DNA of 59,894 nucleotides from an uncultured Woeseiaceae bacterium (GCA_947259985.1 CAMYOJ010000005.1:1-59894), one strand, 5' to 3'. Counted from the first letter of the stretch, positions 41,854 through 50,976 are shown. A program made the numbers and translations. Notes: generated by a model not told the origin, from the letters alone.

Positions 41854-42114
41854 TTAGCGACGTACCTTTGCCAACGCGGTGCGTAATGGTTCGGGATCGA
41901 TGCGTCGCATCAGCTTGCCGATATACTGTTTCTGCCGCCGCAGCGCACCACGCGACTTGATCTGGCGCGCCTCGAGCACAGCTTCGCGCAGGTCCTCATC
42001 CAGCTCGATGGCGAGAAGGTCGGCCTTGCGCAGGGTGAGCAGTTCTTCGCCGAGTTTTTGCAGTGCCAGGTACTCGCGTTTTCTCGCGCTTTTACTGGGC
42101 TTTAATTCCGTCAC
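41854..42114 (-). CDS. darP: DarP/YjgA-like ribosome biogenesis factor, half length
   Basis: 86-residue DUF615 protein. [54 protein letters not shown] and the [13 protein letters not shown] stretch align with the first half of E. coli YjgA/DarP (183 residues), a 50S assembly factor. The second half (about 85 residues) is absent: the gene ends at TAA and purE starts 20 bp later. Divergence from tldE is the conserved yjgA-pmbA neighbourhood, so this is the orthologous locus. The product is either a functional short form or a truncation. Confidence 0.85.
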   Translation of the reverse strand: MTELKPSKSARKREYLALQKLGEELLTLRKADLLAIELDEDLREAVLEARQIKSRGALRRQKQYIGKLMRRIDPEPLRTALAKVRR

Positions 42115-42208
42115 CGGCTAAAGTACTCCCGCAGTCAGTCCTGTAACAGCGGCCGGAGTCTAACACGTGCTGGTCGGCGCACAGGACATCAGGAGGGTAG
42201 TGAACAGC

Positions 42209-43555
42209 ATGAGCAAACTGGCGAAGCGCGAAGCGCCGGACCGACCGGATCTCGAGAACCTCGTTTCTCTTGCGCTTGAAGAGGCGAAGCGGCTTGGTGT
42301 GGACCAGGCCGAAGTCGCCGTGACGCACAATACAGGCCTCGCCGCTACGGCGCGGCTCGGAGATGTCGAGAACCTCGAGTACACGAATGATCGCGGCATC
42401 GGCATCACGGTCTACAAGGATTCACGCAAGGGCGGCGCAAGTACGTCCGACATTTCGGCCGCGGCCATTCGCGAGGCAGTCGCGAAAGCCTGCAGCTTCG
42501 CCGACGTGACGGCATGCGACGAGTATGCGGGCCTGGCGGACGCGGCGCTCATGTGCGGCGATATCAAGGATCTCGACCTCGACCACGCCTGGGACCTGGA
42601 GGCCCGGGAGGCCATCGCGATTGCGATCGAGTCGGAGGCAGCCGCCCTGCAACATGACAAGCGTGTCAGCAATTCGGAGGGTGCCACCGTTTCCACCAAT
42701 CGCGGCATTCGCGCTTACGGCAATACTCACGGATTCGTGGGTAGTTTCTCGCGCACGAGTCATAGCATCTCGTGCATCGTCCTGGGCGAGTCCGATGGCG
42801 TCATGCAGCGTGATTACTACTACACTTCGGCTCGTGATCCGCAGGACCTCGACGATCCTGCGTCGGTCGGTCGCAAGGCAGCAACGAGGGTCGTCAACCG
42901 CTTGGGCGCGCGCAAAATTGCCACGACGCGTGCGCCTGTGCTCTACATTCCCGAATTGGCGCGCGGATTTATCGGGCATGCGATTGGGGCGATCGCTGGC
43001 GGTGCGCAGTACCGGCGGTCCTCGTTTCTGCTCGAGGCCGTGGACGAAAGGATTTTCCCTGAATTCGTCAATATCCAGGAACGGCCACACCTGCCGAAGG
43101 GCATGGCAAGCGCACCCTATGATGGTGAGGGCGTCGCCACCTACGATCGCGAAATCGTCACTGACGGCGTGCTGCAAGGCTACGTCTTGTCGAGCTATTC
43201 CGCGCGTCGCCTGGGACTCGAGACGACCGCCAACGCGGGCGGCGCACAGAACCTGGTCGTGCCGGGTAGCGACACTGACAGGGAGTCGCTGATCCGGGAG
43301 ATGGGTACGGGCCTCGTCGTCGAGGAATTGATAGGCCAGGGCGTCAACGGTGTTACGGGCGACTATTCCCGAGGCGCCGTCGGCCAGTGGGTCGAGAACG
43401 GCGAGATCCAGTACCCCGTGCATGAAGTCACGATTGCCGGCAATCTTCGCGAGCTGTACCAGCGCATTTCGGCGATTGGCAGCGACCAGGACGAGCGCGG
43501 CGGAATTCGATGCGGATCGCTGCTGGTGGGGGAAATGACGATCGCCGGGGCGTGA
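42209..43555 (+). CDS. tldE: TldE/PmbA, partner of TldD
   Basis: 448-residue non-catalytic subunit of the TldD/TldE protease; it lacks the HExxxH motif as expected. Recognisable parts are EYTNDRGIGITVYKDSRKGGASTSD, APVLYIPELARGFIGHAIGA, ETTANAGGAQNLVV and GVNGVTGDYSRGAVGQWVENGEI. AGGAGG at 42191-42196 is 12 bp from ATG 42209 and only 3 bp from GTG 42200, so either may be used. A GTG at 42167 is less likely. It is convergent with the YihY gene. Confidence 0.95.
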   Translation: MSKLAKREAPDRPDLENLVSLALEEAKRLGVDQAEVAVTHNTGLAATARLGDVENLEYTNDRGIGITVYKDSRKGGASTSDISAAAIREAVAKACSFADVTACDEYAGLADAALMCGDIKDLDLDHAWDLEAREAIAIAIESEAAALQHDKRVSNSEGATVSTNRGIRAYGNTHGFVGSFSRTSHSISCIVLGESDGVMQRDYYYTSARDPQDLDDPASVGRKAATRVVNRLGARKIATTRAPVLYIPELARGFIGHAIGAIAGGAQYRRSSFLLEAVDERIFPEFVNIQERPHLPKGMASAPYDGEGVATYDREIVTDGVLQGYVLSSYSARRLGLETTANAGGAQNLVVPGSDTDRESLIREMGTGLVVEELIGQGVNGVTGDYSRGAVGQWVENGEIQYPVHEVTIAGNLRELYQRISAIGSDQDERGGIRCGSLLVGEMTIAGA

Positions 43556-43562
43556 CGTGTCG

Positions 43563-44882
43563 CTAGGCCTTCGTTTCGAGTTCGTCGAGCAGATTGGAGA
43601 GCGAGCGATTTGAGATCGTTTGCTGGACGGCGGCGTCGACACTGTCGCCGATGCTCTCCACGAGAGCATTCCATTTCGGATCGCGATGCGACCCCGTTTC
43701 ACCGTCAACGCGAACCACGTCGAGAATATCCGCCAACGATATGCGCGACATCTCGCGACCGGGCAACAGCATGTCTCTCTCGTTGGTTGTGAGCAGGCCG
43801 CCGCTTTCGAGATCGGCAATGATCGGGGCAATCGTAATCGACGGAATCCTGAGTTCCCGGCTGAGTTCCCGGAGATCGATGCTCTTGTCCGAGTCGCGGA
43901 ATGCAATGCCGACGAGCAACATGATGTTGAGCGCAAGCCGCTCGCGCATCGCGTTCGACAGCCGCGGTTCGCGCCGCCCGATTCGGAGGTAGGCCGGGTT
44001 CTGGAAGTAGAAGGCGAGCTGTGCGCCGATCAGCAGGATCAACCAGTTCAGGTACAGCCAGATCAAGGCAAAAATCGCGATGGCGAAACTCGCGTATATC
44101 GCCTGGATGTTAGTGGTGTTTGCGAGGAACGCCGCAAATATCACGCCGGCTGTTGCCCACAGGAATCCGCCCGCGATGCCGCCGATCAGCGCCGAACGAA
44201 ATCGCACGTTGGCGTTCGGCATGTACCAGTACATGAACGTGAAGACACCCGTGACGAGCAGGTAGGGCGTGAGCCGCGTCGTGGCCGCGAACAACGGACC
44301 GAACACCGCGTTGTTGGCGAGCCATTGGACGATCGACTCGTTCTGCAGCGACGCAATCGCTCCAAGCGCGATGACGATCGCGACGGGACCGATCAGCAAC
44401 ACGAGCATGTACTCGGTAAACCGGCGCGCGAAACTGCGCGGTTTGGATACGTACCAGACGTAGTTGAAGCTTTCTTCAATCTTTTCGATCATGGAGATCG
44501 CTGTGTAGATGAAAAAGGCGAGACCGAGACCACCCAGGACGCTGCCGTTGACGTTTTCGACCAGCATCATGATCTGGTTCGTGATCTCTTCGCCCCGCTG
44601 GCCCAGCGGCTCAAGGACCGTAGCGAGGCGCGCCTCGAGCTGCTCGGCAACGCCCAGACCTTTCAGGACTGCGAAGCTGAACGCGATCAGCGGTACGACC
44701 GACAGCAAAGTCGTGTAGACGAGGCTCATGGAGCGCAGCGTCAATTGCCCCGAGAAGATATCGCGCAGGACCGCATACAGGTTTCGCATGACGCCGGTAA
44801 GAATCCGGCCCGCCAGCCCGTACTCTCTCAGCTTCTCGCCCCAGACGAGTTCGTCGATCTTCTTGCCGAGTTCGCGCATCAT
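43563..44882 (-). CDS. YihY/BrkB (UPF0761) family membrane protein
   Basis: 439-residue inner membrane protein of the YihY family, function not established despite older annotation as ribonuclease BN. Six hydrophobic helices span residues 45-290 with family signatures SMSLVYTTLLSVVPLIAFSFAVLKG and LYLNWLILLIGAQLAFYFQNP. A cytosolic C-terminus of about 140 residues (LSRELRIPSITIAPIIADLESGGLLTTNE) has a winged-helix-like look, absent from the short E. coli protein. It is 8 bp from the tldE stop on the opposite strand and follows purC. Confidence 0.9.
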   Translation of the reverse strand: MMRELGKKIDELVWGEKLREYGLAGRILTGVMRNLYAVLRDIFSGQLTLRSMSLVYTTLLSVVPLIAFSFAVLKGLGVAEQLEARLATVLEPLGQRGEEITNQIMMLVENVNGSVLGGLGLAFFIYTAISMIEKIEESFNYVWYVSKPRSFARRFTEYMLVLLIGPVAIVIALGAIASLQNESIVQWLANNAVFGPLFAATTRLTPYLLVTGVFTFMYWYMPNANVRFRSALIGGIAGGFLWATAGVIFAAFLANTTNIQAIYASFAIAIFALIWLYLNWLILLIGAQLAFYFQNPAYLRIGRREPRLSNAMRERLALNIMLLVGIAFRDSDKSIDLRELSRELRIPSITIAPIIADLESGGLLTTNERDMLLPGREMSRISLADILDVVRVDGETGSHRDPKWNALVESIGDSVDAAVQQTISNRSLSNLLDELETKA

Positions 44883-44898
44883 GAGGCGTATTGTACGC

Positions 44899-45792
44899 CT
44901 AGGAACGCGTCATGCGTTCGAGTGCTTCACGGTATTTCTCGCCGGTCTGGCGCAATACCTCGGCGGGCAGTTCAGGGCCCGGCGCGGTCTTGTCCCAGTC
45001 GAGCGTATCGAGGTAATCGCGTACGAACTGCTTGTCGAAACTGGGCGGGCTGGTGCCCACCTCGTAAGCGTCCACAGGCCAGAAGCGCGATGAGTCAGGG
45101 GTCAGCGCCTCGTCGATGATGTACAGGCGGCCCTCGTTGTCCAGGCCGAATTCGAATTTTGTGTCGGCGATGATAATGCCGCGTTCGAGCGCGTAAGCCG
45201 CGGCGCGCTCGTAGATCTCGATCGCCACGTCGCGTACCCGTTCCGCGAGTTTTTCGCCGACGAGCTCGATGACCGCGTCGAAACTGATATTTTCATCGTG
45301 CTGGCCGGACTCGGCCTTGCTCGACGGCGTGAACAGCGTGCGTGGCAGCTTCTCGGCCTGCCTGAGCCCTGCGGGCAGGTCGATGCCGCAGAGCTTTCCG
45401 GTCTCCTGGTAATCGCGCCAGCCTGAGCCGATGAGGTAGCCGCGCACGACGGCCTCGATCGGCAGCGGCTTGAGGCGCTTGACGACGAGCGCGCGGTTCT
45501 TCAGCAGATCTCGCGTTGCGGCGTCCTGGACGACGTCGTCGACACCGAGATCGGTCAGCTGGTTATCGATAATGTCGGCCATCATCCGAAACCAGAACAG
45601 CGAGATTTTCGTCAGCACTTCTCCCTTGCCCGGAATCGGGTCCGGCAGCACCACGTCATAGGCGGACAATCGATCCGTCGTCACTATCAGCAGGTGATTT
45701 TCATCGACGCTGTAAATGTCCCGGACTTTGCCGCGGCCAATCAGTGGCAACTCCGCAACGGAAGACTCGAATAACACGTTGGCTGTGCTCAT
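44899..45792 (-). CDS. purC: SAICAR synthetase
   Basis: 297-residue phosphoribosylaminoimidazole-succinocarboxamide synthase joining aspartate to CAIR. Signatures are [57 protein letters not shown] and [10 protein letters not shown]. It is the longer type (about 300 residues) seen in yeast and many proteobacteria. ATG 45792 is chosen; a GTG three codons upstream is possible. It is divergent from djlA across 112 bp. Confidence 0.97.
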   Translation of the reverse strand: MSTANVLFESSVAELPLIGRGKVRDIYSVDENHLLIVTTDRLSAYDVVLPDPIPGKGEVLTKISLFWFRMMADIIDNQLTDLGVDDVVQDAATRDLLKNRALVVKRLKPLPIEAVVRGYLIGSGWRDYQETGKLCGIDLPAGLRQAEKLPRTLFTPSSKAESGQHDENISFDAVIELVGEKLAERVRDVAIEIYERAAAYALERGIIIADTKFEFGLDNEGRLYIIDEALTPDSSRFWPVDAYEVGTSPPSFDKQFVRDYLDTLDWDKTAPGPELPAEVLRQTGEKYREALERMTRS

Positions 45793-45904
45793 CAGGGGCA
45801 CTCTCTTGCTACGCTATCGCATGCGGATGATCGCCTGTCGCTCACATGCAGGCAAGCGCTGAGCATAGGAAAGCCCGCGAACACGCGTTAGGATTAGACT
45901 TCTC

Positions 45905-46726
45905 TTGACTGCCCGACGGCGGGAAACGGCATTGTATTGGGGCAAGATCATAGGCACCGTGGCCGGGCTCGCGACGCTCAAGCCCTGGCTCGCGATCGCA
46001 GGGCTCATCCTCGGGCACCAGTTCGACCGCGGATTCGCGGCGCGCTATCGAGACTTCGAAAAGCAGGGCAGCGATATCGGTCGTGTCTCGGAGGATTTCG
46101 TGCGCGCGCTGTTCCAGACCATGGGACACCTCACCAAGGTCGATGGTCGGGTCTCCGAAGACGAGATTCGCGCGGCTCGCATGGTCATGCACCGACTGGG
46201 GCTCAGCCCGGCGCACGTCAGACGCGCTATCGGCTGGTTCGATGATGGCAAGCGACCGGGCTTTCCGCTGCTGCAAACGGTCCGTGAAGCGCGCCGTGTC
46301 AGCGCGCGTAGCGCCGGCAAACGTACGATGTTCGTGCGGCTGCTGCTCGAGGTCGTGCTGGCCAAGGATTCCCTCCGGAAAGAAGAGCGCGCACTGATCT
46401 GGAAAATCTGCAATGAACTGGATATCGGGCGCGTGGAGCTGGCCCAGCTCGAGGCGATGATCCGCGCTCAAAAAGGATTCAAGCGCTCGCCGGCAGGCAG
46501 TGCCGATGCCGCGCGCGTCACGCGCGCTTACAGCGCGCTCGGCATGTCTCCGGACGCAACCAATGATGAAATCAAGAAGGCCTACCGTCGCCTCATGAAT
46601 CGAATTCACCCGGACAAGATCGCGGGCAGCAACCCCGATGCGGCGGCGATCGCCGAGGCCGAACGGCGCACGCGCGAGGTGCGCGTTGCTTACGAAATGC
46701 TCAAGGCGAGGCGGTCGATACGTTGA
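45905..46726 (+). CDS. djlA: DjlA-type DnaJ co-chaperone
   Basis: 273-residue membrane-tethered J protein. A weak N-terminal hydrophobic stretch (GTVAGLATLKPWLAIAGLILG) is followed by a TerB-like helical domain (ALFQTMGHLTKVDGRVSEDEI) and a C-terminal J domain. The J domain has the required HPD in LMNRIHPDKIAG near residue 232. DjlA stimulates DnaK and influences envelope stress and capsule signalling in E. coli. Start TTG 45905. Confidence 0.92.
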   Translation: MTARRRETALYWGKIIGTVAGLATLKPWLAIAGLILGHQFDRGFAARYRDFEKQGSDIGRVSEDFVRALFQTMGHLTKVDGRVSEDEIRAARMVMHRLGLSPAHVRRAIGWFDDGKRPGFPLLQTVREARRVSARSAGKRTMFVRLLLEVVLAKDSLRKEERALIWKICNELDIGRVELAQLEAMIRAQKGFKRSPAGSADAARVTRAYSALGMSPDATNDEIKKAYRRLMNRIHPDKIAGSNPDAAAIAEAERRTREVRVAYEMLKARRSIR

Positions 46727-46780
46727 TCCGTCCCGTCATGACTCTCCGATGTACTGTGACAAAAAACTCAAGGAACTACC

Positions 46781-47449
46781 GTGACTCCATTAATTGCTCC
46801 CTCGATTCTATCGGCTGATTTCGCGTGCCTGGGCGAAGACGTCAAGGCTGTGCTCGACGCGGGCGCCGATATTGTTCACTTCGACGTTATGGACAACCAT
46901 TTCGTGCCGAACCTGACGATTGGCCCGATGATCTGCGATGCGTTGCGCAACCATGGCATCGACGCGCCGATCGACGTGCACCTGATGGTTGAACCCGTTG
47001 ATCGCATCATTCCGGACTTCGCGAAGGCCGGCGCCAGTTACATCACCTTTCACCCGGAGGCCAGCCAGCATGTGGACCGGTCGCTGGGCCTGATCCACGA
47101 GCAGGGCTGCAAGGCCGGCCTCGTCTTCAACCCGGCGACGCCCCTCGACTGGCTCGAGTACGTCATCGACAAGGTCGATATGGTGTTGCTCATGTCGGTG
47201 AACCCGGGATTTGGCGGGCAGAAGTTCATACCGTCGGCGCTTGCCAAGCTGCGCCAGGCACGGCAGATCATCGACGACAGTGGGCGCGAAATCCGCCTCG
47301 AGATCGACGGCGGTGTCAAAGTCGACAACATAGGCGAGATCGCGGCGGCCGGCGCGGATACGTTCGTGGCCGGATCGGCGATCTTCGGCAGCGATGACTA
47401 TGCAGCGACCATCGCTGCAATGAAGTCGGAAATCGGGAAGGCCGCTTGA
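46781..47449 (+). CDS. rpe: Ribulose-phosphate 3-epimerase
   Basis: 222-residue TIM-barrel enzyme of the pentose phosphate pathway interconverting ribulose-5-P and xylulose-5-P. Signatures are [50 protein letters not shown] and the late EIDGGV. The start is GTG 46781 behind AAGGA. rpiA, acting on the same metabolite, is 4 kb downstream. A 40-bp perfect palindrome follows directly after the stop. Confidence 0.98.
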   Translation: MTPLIAPSILSADFACLGEDVKAVLDAGADIVHFDVMDNHFVPNLTIGPMICDALRNHGIDAPIDVHLMVEPVDRIIPDFAKAGASYITFHPEASQHVDRSLGLIHEQGCKAGLVFNPATPLDWLEYVIDKVDMVLLMSVNPGFGGQKFIPSALAKLRQARQIIDDSGREIRLEIDGGVKVDNIGEIAAAGADTFVAGSAIFGSDDYAATIAAMKSEIGKAA

Positions 47450-47455
47450 AGATAA

Positions 47456-47495
47456 GGGGACAGTTTACTTAATTGCAATTAAGTAAACTGTCCCC
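47456..47495. repeat. 40-bp perfect palindrome
   Basis: Arm GGGGACAGTTTACTTAATTG (47456-47475) is followed at once by its exact reverse complement (47476-47495), with no spacer or mismatch. It sits between the stops of convergent rpe and crp. No long T-run follows on either strand, so it is not a classic terminator, although a cruciform or long RNA hairpin would still protect or end both transcripts. Palindromes starting GGGGACAG are familiar as dispersed repeats related to IS200-type (REP-associated) transposases in marine gammaproteobacteria; that link is from memory. Confidence 0.75.
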
Positions 47496-47501
47496 CAAAT
47501 T

Positions 47502-48155
47502 CTAGAGGTTTCGGTTGGGTCGAGCGCCGTAGACGACAATCGTCTTGCCGCTCGCAGAAACCAGCCCCTGTTCCTCGAGGACCTTGAGCACGCGCCCGGC
47601 CATTTCGCGCGAGCAACCGACGAGGCGACTAAGCTCCTGACGGCTGACCTTGATCTGCATGCCGTCAGGGTGGGTCATGGCGTCGGGCTCGTTACACAGG
47701 TCCATGATCGCGTGCGCGACGCGGCCCGTCACGTCGACGAACGCCAGGTCACCGAGCTTGCGATTGGTGCGATCGAGACGCGTGGCGAGCTGTGTGGCGA
47801 GTTCGAACACGAGCCCCGGGCTTTCGCTTGCGATCTGGCGAAAGCGCGGATAGGTCATTTCGGCGATCTCGCATTCGGTGCGCGTGCGCACCCAGGCGCT
47901 GCGGGTAGGCTGCTCGTAGAACAGCCCCATTTCGCCGAAAAACTGTCCCTTGTTGAGGTAGGCGAGAACCATCTCATTGCCATCCTCGTCCTCGATCATG
48001 ACTTCGACCGAACCGTCGACAATGTAGTACAACACGTCGGGCAGATCACCGGCGTGAATCATCACGGTTTTCTGCGGCACAGTCCGTACGCGGCAATAAC
48101 TCAGGAACCGGTTGATCGCCGGTACATCGCTCAAGTTCTTGGCTGTTGTCTGCAT
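47502..48155 (-). CDS. crp: cAMP receptor protein Crp/Vfr
   Basis: 217-residue global regulator. The cAMP pocket shows FFGEMGLFYEQPTRSAWVRT (Glu and Arg-Ser ligands). The hinge DLAFVDVTGRVAHAIMDL and DAMTHPDGMQIKVSRQEL are almost E. coli CRP. The recognition helix SRLVGCSREMAGRVLKVLE keeps the Arg, Glu and Arg residues that read TGTGA half-sites. The C-terminal GKTIVVYGARP matches as well. It is therefore expected to bind the usual TGTGA-N6-TCACA. It lies convergent to rpe and downstream of coq7. Confidence 0.96.
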   Translation of the reverse strand: MQTTAKNLSDVPAINRFLSYCRVRTVPQKTVMIHAGDLPDVLYYIVDGSVEVMIEDEDGNEMVLAYLNKGQFFGEMGLFYEQPTRSAWVRTRTECEIAEMTYPRFRQIASESPGLVFELATQLATRLDRTNRKLGDLAFVDVTGRVAHAIMDLCNEPDAMTHPDGMQIKVSRQELSRLVGCSREMAGRVLKVLEEQGLVSASGKTIVVYGARPNRNL

Positions 48156-48197
48156 TGATTGATCCTCGCCCCTGTTGCGATCCTCTTTTAATACAGT

Positions 48198-48213
48198 TTG
48201 CCTGTCAGGGCAA
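48198..48213 (-). promoter_or_regulatory. Inverted repeat upstream of crp
   Basis: TTGCC-N6-GGCAA dyad about 45 bp before the crp start. TATTAA lies next to it and could be the crp -10 box. The spacing is that of a Crp-type half-site pair, but the half-sites are not TGTGA, so another regulator or chance is possible. Confidence 0.3.
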
Positions 48214-48257
48214 GCTAAGTCCGTGTTTTAGCGCGTTTTATCGCGAATCCGATGTGA

Positions 48258-48902
48258 TCAGACCCGATACGCCGTGCTCGTCATGACTTTCGCCGTCAGC
48301 CGCATCAGTTTCTTGACCGGTTCCGGCAACTCGGCCGCACCGGCGTTGATGGCGTTTTCGCCGTGCTCCTGTTCCTCGTCGCGCATGGTTTTCACGATCG
48401 CCCGGCTCTTCGCATCTTCTTCGGGCAAGCCGTGAAGGTGACTGTCGAGGTGCGCGCACACCTGTCGCTCCGTCTCGGCGATGAATCCCAGGCTCCATTT
48501 GTCACCGAGGATGCCGCTGGCCGCGCCAATCGCAAATGCCCCGGCGTACCAGACCGGCGCAAGCCTGCTCGGCGATTCGCCGAGTTCCTCGAGGCGCTGC
48601 TCGCACCAGGCGAGATGATCGAACTCCTCGTCCGCCGCACGCTGCATTTGTTGCTCGACGGTCTTGTCGCGCGCGACGGTCGCGTGTCCCTGGTACAGGG
48701 CCTGTGCGGCGATTTCGCCGGCGTGATTGACGCGCATGAGTCCGGCCGCATGCGATTTCTGGGCAGGCGTCAGCCGTGCATCGGCAAGGGTTTCGGCGGG
48801 GTTGTCGCGGGCCGGGCGCCCGGCGGGAGTTGCTACCGTCCTGAGGGCGTTGTTGGCGCTCGCGAGCAGGCGGTCGACAGGGGAAAGTTCACGATTGTTC
48901 AC
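48258..48902 (-). CDS. coq7: Demethoxyubiquinone hydroxylase Coq7
   Basis: 214-residue di-iron carboxylate monooxygenase making the C6 ring hydroxylation of ubiquinone (the job UbiF does in E. coli). The ferritin-like ligand pattern is seen as [51 protein letters not shown] and [12 protein letters not shown] start at GTG 48902. Extending to TTG 48959 adds 19 residues unlike the family and would place a consensus -10 box inside the gene. ubiH and a UbiI-type gene are in the same window. Divergent from the DUF481 gene. Confidence 0.93.
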   Translation of the reverse strand: MNNRELSPVDRLLASANNALRTVATPAGRPARDNPAETLADARLTPAQKSHAAGLMRVNHAGEIAAQALYQGHATVARDKTVEQQMQRAADEEFDHLAWCEQRLEELGESPSRLAPVWYAGAFAIGAASGILGDKWSLGFIAETERQVCAHLDSHLHGLPEEDAKSRAIVKTMRDEEQEHGENAINAGAAELPEPVKKLMRLTAKVMTSTAYRV

Positions 48903-48908
48903 AGTCCG

Positions 48909-48942
48909 ATTATAGCGAAACGCTTCGACCTGACGGTATACT
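48909..48942. promoter_or_regulatory. Back-to-back -10 boxes for coq7 and DUF481 gene
   Basis: On the minus strand, TATAAT (48914 down to 48909) is exactly six bases before the coq7 GTG, so transcription would begin on the start codon. On the plus strand, TATACT (48937-48942) lies 48 bp before the DUF481 ATG. -35 elements are weak for both. The pair suggests overlapping divergent promoters. Confidence 0.45.
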
Positions 48943-48989
48943 CCGCAGCCTTTTTGCACGCATATCCGGAATAAACAGGGAGAGGACCC

Positions 48990-49703
48990 ATGAAATTTCG
49001 TCTGGCACTGGCCGTCGTAGCACTGATTACGCCGTTTTCATTGATGGCCCAGGAAGAAGCGGAGGGACCCTGGTCGGGGAATGCCACGCTCGGCTACCTT
49101 GCCACGTCCGGCAATACCGAGAATTCGACGCTGAACACGGGCTTCGAGTTGGGCTACAAGATCGGTAAGTGGCAGCACATTGCCACGTTGAAAGCGATCA
49201 ACTCCTCGGAAGAGGATACGACGACGGCGGAAGCTTATGAGGTCGGCCTCAAGAGCGAGCGCAATCTTACTGACAAGGACTTCCTGTTCGGCAAGCTGGA
49301 CTGGCGCAAGGATCGGTTCAGCGGTTTCGACACGCAGTTCTCGCAGGTCGTCGGTTATGGCCGCCGCCTGATCACTACCGACAAGCATTCGCTCAATGCC
49401 GAAATTGGTGCCGGTGCGAGGCAATCGGAGCGGCAGGATGGCACCGAGGAGGACGAGACGGTATTCAGCGGTGGCCTCTACTACAACTGGGCCTTCAGCG
49501 AAACGGCAGCGTTCAGCCAGGACCTGACCACCGAGGTTGGCGCGGACAACACCTATTCAGAGTCCATCACGAAGGTATCGGCGCAACTCATCGGCAACCT
49601 TGCATTAGTCGCTTCATACACGATCAAGCACAATAGCGATGTGGTGGCAGGGACCGAAAAAAAGGACACATACACGGCCTTGTCGCTCGAATACGGGTTC
49701 TGA
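48990..49703 (+). CDS. DUF481 outer membrane protein (YdiY-like)
   Basis: 237-residue protein with a clear signal peptide ([19 protein letters not shown]). The body is predicted beta-barrel: alternating strands with aromatic girdles, starting [26 protein letters not shown], which is the DUF481 signature, and ending on a terminal Phe (ALSLEYGF) as outer membrane barrels do. E. coli YdiY is acid-inducible; function unknown. The ribosome site GGGAGAGGA precedes ATG 48990, and a bidirectional terminator follows. Confidence 0.92.
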   Translation: MKFRLALAVVALITPFSLMAQEEAEGPWSGNATLGYLATSGNTENSTLNTGFELGYKIGKWQHIATLKAINSSEEDTTTAEAYEVGLKSERNLTDKDFLFGKLDWRKDRFSGFDTQFSQVVGYGRRLITTDKHSLNAEIGAGARQSERQDGTEEDETVFSGGLYYNWAFSETAAFSQDLTTEVGADNTYSESITKVSAQLIGNLALVASYTIKHNSDVVAGTEKKDTYTALSLEYGF

Positions 49704-49761
49704 TAGCGTGTTTTCCGGCGCGCCCGCGGCACTAAAAACTTAAGTTATTGAAAAATAAGAC

Positions 49762-49791
49762 AATAAAGTGTCCGGTCACGGACGCTTTATT
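49762..49791. terminator. Bidirectional intrinsic terminator
   Basis: AATAAAGTGTCCG (49762-49774), loop GTCA, CGGACGCTTTATT (49779-49791), with a single G-T wobble and A/T-rich outer stem giving a T-run on both strands. It ends the DUF481 transcript ahead of the rplM promoter. Confidence 0.85.
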
Positions 49792-49814
49792 TACAGAAAA
49801 AGTGGTCCCACGGA

Positions 49815-49843
49815 TTGCAATAGGGCGGGGCCTACAGTAGAAT
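49815..49843 (+). promoter_or_regulatory. rplM-rpsI promoter
   Basis: TTGCAA (49815-49820) and TAGAAT (49838-49843) separated by exactly 17 bp form a good sigma-70 promoter. It would leave a leader of about 100 nt before rplM. That leader is G/C-rich and may fold, so L13-type autoregulation is conceivable. No other promoter is needed for rpsI, 30 bp downstream of rplM. Confidence 0.7.
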
Positions 49844-49951
49844 TTCGCGCCTTTCGCCGTTCCAGCGAACGATTATGCGTGCGCGGGCGGCAGACGGGGC
49901 TGATTGAGTCAGGCACCCGAAAGAACAAGACCCTTAACGGAAACCAGGATT

Positions 49952-50386
49952 ATGAAGACGTTTTCTGCGAAGCCAGCAGAGGTTCGACGCGATTGGTACG
50001 TTGTCGATGCGACGGGCAAGACCCTGGGTCGCCTGTCGACCGAGATCGCGCACCGCCTGCGAGGCAAGCACAAGCCGGAATACACACCGCACGTGGATAC
50101 GGGTGACTACATCGTGGTCATCAACGCCGCCAAGGTGCGTGTGACCGGAAACAAGATGCAGGACAAGATGTATCACCATCACACGGGCTACATCGGCAAC
50201 CTGAAATCCATCTCGCTCGAGAAATTGCTCGACGAGGCGCCCGAGCGTGCCATCCAGCATGCGGTCAAGGGCATGCTGCCGCGCGGCCCGCTGGGTCGCA
50301 AGATGCTTGGTAAGCTGCGTGTATTCGCAGGCGCCGAGCACAGTCATGCCGCACAGCAACCCATTCCTTTGGAAGTGAATGCCTGA
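49952..50386 (+). CDS. rplM: 50S ribosomal protein L13
   Basis: 144-residue early-assembly protein of the large subunit. [20 protein letters not shown] at the N-terminus, [40 protein letters not shown] and [18 protein letters not shown] are all standard L13. ATG 49952 is used because the conserved N-terminus begins there; the frame is open farther upstream. Operon with rpsI. Confidence 0.99.
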   Translation: MKTFSAKPAEVRRDWYVVDATGKTLGRLSTEIAHRLRGKHKPEYTPHVDTGDYIVVINAAKVRVTGNKMQDKMYHHHTGYIGNLKSISLEKLLDEAPERAIQHAVKGMLPRGPLGRKMLGKLRVFAGAEHSHAAQQPIPLEVNA

Positions 50387-50416
50387 GGCTTCGGCCCCCG
50401 GCATTGAGAACAGATT

Positions 50417-50809
50417 ATGAGTGATACGTTTTTCTACGGTACCGGTCGTCGCAAGACATCAACGGCTCGCGTTTTCCTGTCACCCGGCAGTGGCGACATA
50501 ACGGTCAACAAGCGTCCGCTGGATGCGTTTTTCGGACGCGAGACGGCACAGATGATCGTTCGCCAGCCGCTCGAGCTGACCCAGTTGACGGATAGATTCA
50601 ACGTCAACGTAACGGTCAAGGGCGGCGGCACGACGGGCCAGGCTGGCGCTATTCGTCACGGACTGACGCGCGCGCTGATGGCTTACGATGAGTCGCTGCG
50701 CCCGAGCCTGCGCCAGGCCGGCTTCGTCACGCGCGATGCCCGTGAAGTTGAACGCAAGAAGGTGGGCTTGAGGAAGGCGCGGCGCGCTACGCAGTACTCG
50801 AAGCGCTAA
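50417..50809 (+). CDS. rpsI: 30S ribosomal protein S9
   Basis: 130-residue S9 whose C-terminal tail reaches the decoding-site t[44 protein letters not shown] and the basic end [16 protein letters not shown] are diagnostic; the terminal Lys-Arg contacts P-site tRNA. Second gene after rplM with a 30-bp gap. A tRNA-Gln gene begins 24 bp after its stop. Confidence 0.99.
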   Translation: MSDTFFYGTGRRKTSTARVFLSPGSGDITVNKRPLDAFFGRETAQMIVRQPLELTQLTDRFNVNVTVKGGGTTGQAGAIRHGLTRALMAYDESLRPSLRQAGFVTRDAREVERKKVGLRKARRATQYSKR

Positions 50810-50833
50810 AGAAGCATCGCGATCGCTTATTAC

Positions 50834-50907
50834 TGGGGGATCGTCTAGCGGTAGGACTGCGGACTCTGACTCCGCCAACGGGGGTTCGAATCCCTCTCCC
50901 CCAGCCA
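50834..50907 (+). tRNA. tRNA-Gln (anticodon CUG)
   Basis: 74 nt including encoded CCA. The acceptor stem begins TGGGGGA and ends in CCCCCAGCCA with the weak U1-A72 pair typical for tRNA-Gln. D-loop AGCGGTAGGA, anticodon stem GCGGA/TCCGC with loop CTCTGAC (anticodon CTG, reading CAG) and T-arm GGGGGTTCGAATCCCTC. Strong overall match to E. coli tRNA-Gln. It is followed by a strong terminator and by repeated copies of its own 3' segment. Confidence 0.97.
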
Positions 50908-50916
50908 AAAAACTCA

Positions 50917-50941
50917 GGCCCGCTTTCGCGGGCCTTTTTTT
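50917..50941 (+). terminator. Terminator after tRNA-Gln
   Basis: GGCCCGC (50917-50923), loop TTTC, GCGGGCC (50928-50934), then seven T. A strong intrinsic terminator for the tRNA and possibly the rplM-rpsI transcript. Confidence 0.95.
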
Positions 50942-50976
50942 GCCGGGGAGATGTGGATGAGAACCCCTGGTTCGAC

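Noticed and set aside
42422-43936. 504-codon minus-strand frame over tldE and the 3' end of the YihY gene
   Set aside because: Shadow of tldE and YihY, both supported by family motifs.
43620-45119. 499-codon plus-strand frame over the YihY gene and purC
   Set aside because: Antisense to two recognised genes, with no ribosome site and a highly charged, motif-free product.
48200-48257. Terminator for coq7 in the coq7-crp gap
   Set aside because: GCGCGTTTTATCGCG is partly symmetrical but forms no stable GC stem followed by T on the minus strand.
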